DNA from: JAVBSC01 sp031547305
GTDB taxonomy: Bacteria; Desulfobacterota; Desulfovibrionia; Desulfovibrionales; Desulfovibrionaceae
Reading direction: 5' to 3'
DNA length: 10,629 nucleotides
NCBI GenBank assembly: GCA_031547305.1
Contig: JAVBSC010000088.1
Span: 1-10,629 of the forward strand
The notes under the pieces were generated by a model. The model saw only the letters and a list, made by a program, of their open reading frames with translations. It was not told where the DNA came from and did no database searches. The position numbers were made by a program, and so were the translations under genes. Below, piece after piece: positions 6,075 to 10,629 of the stretch; position 1 is the stretch's first letter, and every line of letters begins with the position of its first letter.

Positions 6075-6092
6075 GGGAGTGCGCGCGCAGTA

Positions 6093-6116
6093 GAGCATTT
6101 CAAGATCGAAATACTC
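6093..6116. other. Imperfect hairpin A after the orphan ORF
   Basis: GAGCATTTC (6093-6101) pairs with GAAATACTC (6108-6116) with a single C/A mismatch at the fourth position; the loop is AAGATC. It lies 18 bases past the orphan ORF stop. It resembles hairpin B at 6190-6211 in size, mismatch position and loop. Confidence 0.45.
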
Positions 6117-6189
6117 CACGGAGATATGCGCGACATGGCTCCGCGCCACGAGGAATAGGCTGGCCTAGCCAACCAATAACGACGAGTAT

Positions 6190-6211
6190 GGCGTTTTAAA
6201 GTCAAATCGCC
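6190..6211. other. Imperfect hairpin B after the orphan ORF
   Basis: GGCGTTTT (6190-6197) pairs with AAATCGCC (6204-6211) with one internal T/T mismatch at the fifth position; the loop is AAAGTC. The geometry (outer GC-rich stem, one central mismatch, inner A/T stem, 6-base loop) parallels hairpin A. Confidence 0.45.
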
Positions 6212-6241
6212 TTAAAGAGCACAGGATAGCTGCAGGGGCAG

Positions 6242-6346
6242 TCGGAGTACAGTCACTCCTCCGATGCTCCAGGGGGAGCGGCAAACGCCGGTTTCGCCGA
6301 GATAGCGCCGCTGTGGCGCGGTCCGGAACGGAGACCGGCGTTTTTT
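6242..6346 (+). ncRNA. Candidate structured RNA ending in an intrinsic terminator
   Basis: Several stems are packed into 105 bases. TCGGAG/CTCCGA pairs 6242-6247 with 6259-6264. GCTCC/GGAGC pairs 6266-6270 with 6275-6279. A 9-bp closing stem AACGCCGGT/ACCGGCGTT pairs 6284-6292 with 6334-6342, with a T run at 6341-6346. Inside the closing stem are GCGCC/GGCGC (6305-6309, 6315-6319) and TCCG/CGGA (6322-6325, 6329-6332). An alternative hairpin CGGC-AAAC-GCCG (6279-6290) is mutually exclusive with the closing stem, an arrangement seen in switching RNAs. No gene follows on this strand, since the regulator at 6345 is on the other strand and the T run overlaps its stop codon. It could be a small RNA or the structured 3' end of the 5712 transcript. 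The family is not identified. Confidence 0.45.
6284..6346 (+). terminator. Terminator between the orphan ORF and the convergent regulator gene
   Basis: The stem AACGCCGGT (6284-6292) / ACCGGCGTT (6334-6342) runs into TTTTTT (6341-6346) on the plus strand. The 41-base interior folds into further hairpins, which makes it larger than a simple terminator. Read on the minus strand the stem is followed only by TTTGCC, so it would be a weaker stop for the regulator transcript. Confidence 0.6.
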
Positions 6347-7643
6347 ATTGCTGAAGCAGGCGCTTAAGCTTCTTGCGCAACCCCTCGCGGCTCAGGCCAA
6401 GAAGTCTTGCCGCCTCTGACTTGTTGCCGCGCGCCCGCTCAAGCGCGGCGTTGACGCGGGCTAATTCCGCGCCGTTGTTTGCGCGTCCGGCGCTGGTATG
6501 GCTGAACGCGCTTGTCTGATGGCTAGTCACCGGCAGCTGGTAATCCCGGGCGTCCGACGGCGGCGCTTCAGCAGCGCCGGCGACCCCCAAAGGATAAGCG
6601 GCCAGGGTGGGGGACAGATCTTCCGGGGTAATGGCGCCGCCTCTGGCCAAAAGGGCGGCGCGGCCGGTTTCGTTTTCCAGCTCCCGGATATTCCCCGGCC
6701 AGTCGTGCTGCTTGAGCAGAGCCAGAGCCTGAGGGGTAATGCTTCTGGCCGCGCAGTAGTTGCGCAGGGCGCAGAACTCCAGAAAATGTCGGGCCAGGAG
6801 CGGGATGTCTTCCTTTCTTTCACGCAGGGCCGGCATGTGCAGGCGGATTACATTCAGGCGGTAGTATAAGTCGGCGCGAAAAGTGTTTTCTTGCGCCGCC
6901 ACGGCTAAATCCCGGTGCGTGGCCGCAATGATGCGCAAGTCCACGGGAATGGATTTGCGGCCGCCAACGCGCTCCACGCTGCCGTTTTCTAAAACGTGCA
7001 GGATCTTGGCTTGGCTCTCCAGCGGCATGTCGCCGATTTCGTCGAGAAAAATCGTTCCCCCGCTGGCCTGCTCAAAGCTGCCGATGCGGGCGTTCACTCC
7101 GGAAGCCACGCCCTGCTCAATGCCAAACAGCTCGCTTTCCAGCAAGGTAGCCGGAATAGCCGCGCAGTTTATAGCCACAAAAGGGCCGGAAGCCCTTGGG
7201 CTGCCGTAATGGAGCAGTTTTGCCAGCAACCCTTTGCCGGTGCCGGTTTCACCGCTGATCAGCACAGTGGCGTGAACTCCGGCGGCCTTTTCCGTCTGGC
7301 GCAACAGCTCTTTTATGATTCTGCTCCGGCCGATAAGACGCGGGTTGTCCTGGCGGATGTTTTCCCTGAGCTTGTCATATTCGCGGCTTAAAAGCCCCTG
7401 CCGGCGCTCCAGCTCTTTACAGGATTCCGCAAGCCGGGCGGCCAATTCCTCATGCTCGTATTCCCTGGCCTCCAGCTTGACCAGCATCAGGCCGAAAGCT
7501 TCCGCCAAAGCGGCCACAGGGCCGCCCTTCCGCTCGCTAAGGGCAAAAAGGGCACGGGCTTTCTCGTAATCGCCTCTGGCAATCCGCTCGCATAACGCGG
7601 CCAGATCGCCCAGGCCAGCCCGCAGTTTTTCGTATTCCGTCAT
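6345..7643 (-). CDS. Sigma-54 activator-family regulator (AAA+ and Fis-type HTH) with atypical GAFTGA motif
   Basis: The 432-residue protein starts with a helical region without a recognised receiver, PAS or GAF domain (1-100), including a likely coiled coil at about 57-98. The AAA+ domain follows, with Walker A GETGTGKG (131-138), Walker B GTIFLDEIGD (196-205), FRADLYYRLNVI (255-266) and sensor II WPGNIRELEN (315-324). A Fis-type helix-turn-helix occupies about 391-431 (NKSEAARLLGLSREGLRKKL). The GAFTGA loop that contacts sigma-54 is replaced by GVASGV (178-183), so the key Phe is absent. The linker at 365-385 is low in complexity. The ribosome binding site before the ATG is weak. It is divergent from the GntR-type gene. 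It may activate an unseen sigma-54 promoter or may have lost that ability. Confidence 0.9.
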   Translation of the reverse strand: MTEYEKLRAGLGDLAALCERIARGDYEKARALFALSERKGGPVAALAEAFGLMLVKLEAREYEHEELAARLAESCKELERRQGLLSREYDKLRENIRQDNPRLIGRSRIIKELLRQTEKAAGVHATVLISGETGTGKGLLAKLLHYGSPRASGPFVAINCAAIPATLLESELFGIEQGVASGVNARIGSFEQASGGTIFLDEIGDMPLESQAKILHVLENGSVERVGGRKSIPVDLRIIAATHRDLAVAAQENTFRADLYYRLNVIRLHMPALRERKEDIPLLARHFLEFCALRNYCAARSITPQALALLKQHDWPGNIRELENETGRAALLARGGAITPEDLSPTLAAYPLGVAGAAEAPPSDARDYQLPVTSHQTSAFSHTSAGRANNGAELARVNAALERARGNKSEAARLLGLSREGLRKKLKRLLQQ

Positions 7644-7678
7644 TTATCCAGGCCTTTTAAAACACATTCACCTTAAGG

Positions 7679-7695
7679 CCGCCGCTTAACGGCGG
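7679..7695. promoter_or_regulatory. Hairpin in the leader of the AAA+ regulator gene
   Basis: CCGCCG (7679-7684) and CGGCGG (7690-7695) form a 6-bp GC-only inverted repeat around CTTAA, next to the 8-base palindrome CCTTAAGG (7671-7678). It lies 35-50 bases upstream of the regulator start on the minus strand, so it would fold in its 5' leader and may affect expression. No specific mechanism can be claimed. Confidence 0.35.
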
Positions 7696-7722
7696 GTTGC
7701 CGACGTTTCCGGAGGTTTCAGT

Positions 7723-7751
7723 TTGTCTTGGCAAATTTGGTAAATTATATT
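7723..7751 (+). promoter_or_regulatory. Candidate sigma-70 promoter for the GntR-kinase/phosphatase unit
   Basis: TTGTCT (7723-7728, four of six to the -35 consensus) and TATATT (7746-7751, five of six to the -10) are spaced by exactly 17 bases in the AT-rich part of the 269-base divergent region. A start near 7758 would give a leader of about 155 bases, which includes the hairpin GCCGG-CAATA-CCGGC (7787-7801). On the minus strand a perfect TATAAT (complement of 7744-7749) overlaps it without a good -35, so the two divergent genes may share this control region. Confidence 0.45.
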
Positions 7752-7912
7752 CAGTTTTATGAAAAAAAGCTATATTGAGAACTCCGGCCGGCAATACCGG
7801 CATTTTCAGATTGCTTTGCCCGGCAAAATGTAGGACCATTAAAAGAATAAATGTCCCGGGAACGCTGACTACATTTTACTTTTCCCCACTGCCAAAACCG
7901 CCAGAGAACACT

Positions 7913-8608
7913 ATGAACAGCCTAAGTAAAAGCGTGGCCCAGGACATTATGCGGCGGATCATTGCCGGAGAATACCACGAGGACCGCCCGCTGCCCAAAG
8001 AGGAGGAGTTTGCGGAATCCTACGCCGTCAGCCGGGTGGTCGTTCGAGAAGCCAAAAAGCAATTACAGGCCCTGGGCATGATCCACAGTCGCAAGCGGGC
8101 CGGCTCCCACATTCTGCCCAAGATTAAGTGGAACTTCTTCAGCCAGGATTTATTCTCTCTGTATCTGGATCTTGGCGATGAGTCCTTGCGCCTGATCGAA
8201 AATTTTTACGGGCTGAGGCTGCTCCTGGAGCCGGATTTAGCAGCCTCGGTCGCCAGATCTCATTCCGCCGGCTTTATCCGGGACATGGAAAAAGTAATGC
8301 GCACCATTGTGCTGGAATACGAAACCGAGGAAAAAACCAATCTGCCGGCCGCGGATTTGGATTTTCACCTCCGGATTTACCAGGAATCAGACAATATGTT
8401 CCTTCTGCCCATAGGCAATCTGATACGGCCGATTTTTCTGCACGGACTTGAGCCGTCATGGTGCGAACCGGAAACGGATTTTAAAGATCACCTGGAACTA
8501 TTTGACGCCATCCGCGCCCGGCAGGAGCGGAAAGCCGCCGAATCAGCCAGAAAACTGCTGCTCAACGCCAGGGACAAGTTCAAAAAAATAACCGGTTTCC
8601 AACCTTGA
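7913..8608 (+). CDS. GntR-family transcriptional regulator, FadR/FCD subfamily
   Basis: The frame is open from 7775, but ATG 7913 is preferred because the typical winged-helix start follows at once (SLSKSVAQDIMRRIIAGEY) and the resulting 231 residues match FadR-type regulators. The N-terminal winged helix contains LPKEEEFAESYAVSRVVVREAKKQLQALGMI, the standard GntR DNA-binding segment. The C-terminal half is an FCD-type all-helical ligand domain, with DLDFHLRIYQ giving the Asp/His metal ligands and DHLELFDAIRARQ near the end; such domains commonly bind metal plus an organic acid or sugar acid. The ribosome binding site is weak (AGAG). Only 34 bp separate its stop from the PFK-2/FBPase-2-like start, so it probably shares a transcript and may control that gene. 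The effector is unknown. Confidence 0.9.
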   Translation: MNSLSKSVAQDIMRRIIAGEYHEDRPLPKEEEFAESYAVSRVVVREAKKQLQALGMIHSRKRAGSHILPKIKWNFFSQDLFSLYLDLGDESLRLIENFYGLRLLLEPDLAASVARSHSAGFIRDMEKVMRTIVLEYETEEKTNLPAADLDFHLRIYQESDNMFLLPIGNLIRPIFLHGLEPSWCEPETDFKDHLELFDAIRARQERKAAESARKLLLNARDKFKKITGFQP

Positions 8609-8642
8609 ATTTATTTTAACCCCACACAAAACGGGAATGCGG

Positions 8643-9851
8643 ATGGAAAAACTGTATCTGGTTCTGGTTGGTCTGCCCGCCAGAGGCAAATCCATAGTCG
8701 GCCTGCGTCTGCAGGAAGGTCTGGAGGCGGACGGCATCCGCGCGGCCATTTTTAACAACGGGGCGCTACGGCGCGCCCGGCTGGGCGAGGAATCATCGTC
8801 TCCCAGTTTTTACGATCCGGACAACCGCGAAGGCCGGGCCAAGCGGGAAGACATAGCCCTGGCGAACATGCGCCTGGCCAGGGACTATTTGGCCGCGGGC
8901 GGCCAGGTTGCCATACTGGACGCCACCAACGCCAGTATGGCCAGGCGCGAAGCCCTGGAAAAAGAGCTGAACGACGCGCCTATTTTTTATGTTGAATGTA
9001 TAAACGACGACAAGGATTTACTGTCCGCCAGCATTGATCGTAAGGCCAGATTGCCGGAATTCGCCCAACTCAGCCATGCCGAGGCGGTGGCGAATTTTAC
9101 CGAACGCATCAATTACTACGAAAGCATCTACGCGCCCCTGGAGCGTGAAACCTCCTTCGTGCGCATAAACACCCTATACAACAGGATACTCAGGGAAAAG
9201 CTCGACGCCAAGATTCCCTACTACGTGACCATCCGGGACATTCTGGTTTCCGACTGGGTGCGCAACCTTTATCTGGTCCGGCACGGGGAAAGCGAATACA
9301 ACGTTCATGGCCGCATCGGCGGAGACGCTCCGCTCACGGAGCAGGGCAGGCTTCAGGCCCAGGCCCTGGCCCGGCACTTTATGGACATGCCCGTGCCGTA
9401 CATCTTCACTTCCACACGGCTGCGCTCTTTTTTAACCGCCGCGCCGCTCCACGAATCCCAACCGAACAGCGTGGTGGTGCCCCTGAACGAATTTGACGAA
9501 ATCAACGCGGGGATCTGCGACAGCATGCGTTATGAGGATATCCGGAAAAGCATGCCGGAAGAATACGCTGCCAGGGCCAGGGACAAATACACTTACGTCT
9601 ACCCCAAGGGCGAGGGCTACATCACCCTGAAGGAACGCGTGGACCGGGGATTCCGCAAGGCCCTATTTTTGTCCGGAGCCATGCCAGGGATCATGATTAT
9701 CGGGCATCAGGCCATCAACCGGATGATCCTCTCACTGTTTCTGTACCGCAGAAAATCCGACGTACCGTATATTTACGTGCCCCAGGACCAATACTTCCAC
9801 ATAGTGGCCACGCACCGCAAAAAGCTGTTCGAACTGGTGCGGTTTATGTGA
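8643..9851 (+). CDS. PFK-2/FBPase-2-like bifunctional protein (6-phosphofructo-2-kinase / fructose-2,6-bisphosphatase family)
   Basis: The 402-residue protein has both halves of the eukaryotic enzyme that makes and removes fructose 2,6-bisphosphate. The kinase part has Walker A GLPARGKS (10-17), NNGALRR (38-44), ILDATNASMARRE (91-103) and FTERINYYESIY (152-163). The phosphatase part has the phosphohistidine motif RHGES (R213, H214, E216) in LVRHGESEYNVHGRIGGD. It also has R261 in TSTRLR, E286 in DEINAG, DKYTYVYPKGEGY (314-326) and GHQA with H355, so all expected catalytic residues are present. The kinase segment that reads NIVQVKLGSPDY in mammals is altered here (SIDRKARLPEF), so kinase activity or substrate is less certain. 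I chose ATG 8643 over 8637 because GGGA (8633-8636) lies 6 bases before it. It lies directly behind the GntR-type gene. Confidence 0.88.
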   Translation: MEKLYLVLVGLPARGKSIVGLRLQEGLEADGIRAAIFNNGALRRARLGEESSSPSFYDPDNREGRAKREDIALANMRLARDYLAAGGQVAILDATNASMARREALEKELNDAPIFYVECINDDKDLLSASIDRKARLPEFAQLSHAEAVANFTERINYYESIYAPLERETSFVRINTLYNRILREKLDAKIPYYVTIRDILVSDWVRNLYLVRHGESEYNVHGRIGGDAPLTEQGRLQAQALARHFMDMPVPYIFTSTRLRSFLTAAPLHESQPNSVVVPLNEFDEINAGICDSMRYEDIRKSMPEEYAARARDKYTYVYPKGEGYITLKERVDRGFRKALFLSGAMPGIMIIGHQAINRMILSLFLYRRKSDVPYIYVPQDQYFHIVATHRKKLFELVRFM

Positions 9852-9878
9852 AGCGCCGCTCCCGATCTCCCTAATTAT

Positions 9879-9915
9879 CGACGCCGCCGTGTCGCTTCGC
9901 GGAACGGCGGCGTCG
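9879..9915. repeat. Second long hairpin in a convergent intergenic region
   Basis: CGACGCCGCCGT (9879-9890) pairs perfectly over 12 bp with ACGGCGGCGTCG (9904-9915) around a 13-base loop. Its edges (ATTAT on the left, TAAAC on the right) match those of the hairpin at 642-677 when read on the opposite strand. It is followed by a separate TGGGGC-CGCA-GCCCCA hairpin (9927-9942) next to the jag stop. No U-tract follows, so a terminator role is possible but not shown. Confidence 0.75.
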
Positions 9916-9946
9916 TAAACGGGGCCTGGGGCCGCAGCCCCAAATC

Positions 9947-10629
9947 TCAAGCCGGCGTATTCTTTTTGTTCAAACTCACGATGACCCGGCGCATGGAGCC
10001 TTCGCCCTTGCTGTAGGTCTGGACTTCCCTGTCATCCTGCAAGGTCATGTGGATAAGGCGGCGATGATATGAACTCAGAGGACGGGTGGACTGGGGTTTG
10101 CCGCCGGCCTTGACCTTTTCCGCCAGGCTCAGGGCCATTTCGCGCGTTTCCTCGTCCTGGCGCTCCCGCAGCCCGTCAATGTTGATCTGCAGCCGCAGAT
10201 TCGCTCCCAACTTGCGGGAAGCCATGCGCACGGCCAGGTATTGCACCGCGGCCAGAGTCTGGCCCTCGCGGCCCAGAAGTCCGCCTTCCGGATCCCGGCA
10301 CTCGGCCAGCACCTTGTTATGCTCCAGATCCAGGCTCACGCGGCAATCAAAACCATCCGTGACAGCGGAAGCCAGGTCCCGGATGACCGAAAAAACCGCC
10401 TCCTGCACTTTGGCCGCGTCCAACTCCACCAGCGGAGTGATCGGGTTATCCCGCGAATCGTCGTCCAGGTGCGCGCCCTTGTCCTGCCCGTTGCGGGCGG
10501 ATTCGGATTCCGGCCTGGGCTGGCGGTGCTGTTCCCGGCGACCGCGCGGGGCCGTGGCTTCGCCGGAGGCATCGGCCGCTTTGGGCGCATCCGGGCGGCG
10601 CTCCCTGTGGCCCTTGGCCGTGGCCTTGG
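9947..10629 (-). CDS. jag: Jag/KhpB RNA-binding protein (KH plus R3H domains), 5' end outside window
   Basis: The reading frame continues without a stop to the window edge, so the start is not visible; the GTG at 10429 sometimes chosen as a start is internal. The visible 226 residues begin with a charged, low-complexity linker rich in Arg, Glu, Ala and Pro. A KH domain follows, with its GxxG loop as GREG in LLGREGQTLAAVQYLA. The C-terminal R3H domain contains the Arg-x3-His signature in SYHRRLIHMTL and SKGEGSMRRVIV. Jag/KhpB proteins bind single-stranded RNA and are usually encoded next to yidC in the rpmH-rnpA-yidC cluster. The N-terminal Jag_N domain would lie beyond the window. In many bacteria mnmE follows jag; here the next gene is convergent instead. 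Confidence 0.92.
   Translation of the reverse strand, partial: KATAKGHRERRPDAPKAADASGEATAPRGRREQHRQPRPESESARNGQDKGAHLDDDSRDNPITPLVELDAAKVQEAVFSVIRDLASAVTDGFDCRVSLDLEHNKVLAECRDPEGGLLGREGQTLAAVQYLAVRMASRKLGANLRLQINIDGLRERQDEETREMALSLAEKVKAGGKPQSTRPLSSYHRRLIHMTLQDDREVQTYSKGEGSMRRVIVSLNKKNTPA

Noticed and set aside
7724..7745. Sigma-54 promoter in the divergent region beside the AAA+ regulator
   Set aside because: TTGGCAAATTTGGTAAA resembles it loosely but lacks GG-N10-GC spacing.

Overview
The window reads as ordinary chromosome of a moderately GC-rich, anaerobic delta-proteobacterium. Desulfovibrionaceae (Desulfovibrio-like) is my best guess, based on protein style, an AmrS-type radical SAM enzyme, a short CobO-type adenosyltransferase and a fused PFK-2/FBPase-2-like enzyme. 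The taxonomic call is inference; no rRNA or other marker is present.

Layout from left to right: the 3' part of an M48-family metalloprotease (+) converges on purM (-), with a long perfect hairpin between them. Divergent from purM is a tight three-gene unit (+): a small secreted protein, an AmrS-like radical SAM protein and a CobO-like cobalamin adenosyltransferase, joined by 4-base and 1-base overlaps. A tRNA-Pro(TGG) with encoded CCA follows, then a strong terminator that probably serves both strands. A two-gene unit on the minus strand (nitroreductase, then an antibiotic-biosynthesis-monooxygenase-fold protein) runs toward this terminator. It is divergent from a secreted thermonuclease-like gene (+).

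From about 5390 to 6345 the sequence is accessory in character. It holds a 14-codon ORF with a good ribosome binding site that looks like a broken gene, three tandem 14-bp repeats, a promoter-like site beside a perfect 9-bp inverted repeat, an orphan 120-residue ORF, two related imperfect hairpins and a compact structured-RNA candidate ending in a U-tract.

The right third holds a regulator (-) of the sigma-54 activator family whose GAFTGA motif is degenerate. Divergent from it are a GntR/FadR-type regulator (+) and, 34 bp further on, a two-domain enzyme resembling eukaryotic 6-phosphofructo-2-kinase/fructose-2,6-bisphosphatase. The last feature is the 3' part of a Jag/KhpB RNA-binding protein gene (-), convergent with the kinase/phosphatase gene and separated from it by a second member of the hairpin family seen at the left end.

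The most notable items are the PFK-2/FBPase-2-like protein next to its probable GntR regulator, the atypical sigma-54 activator, and the structured-RNA candidate at about 6242-6346. I did not find a clear new multi-gene system, CRISPR array, insertion sequence or prophage.
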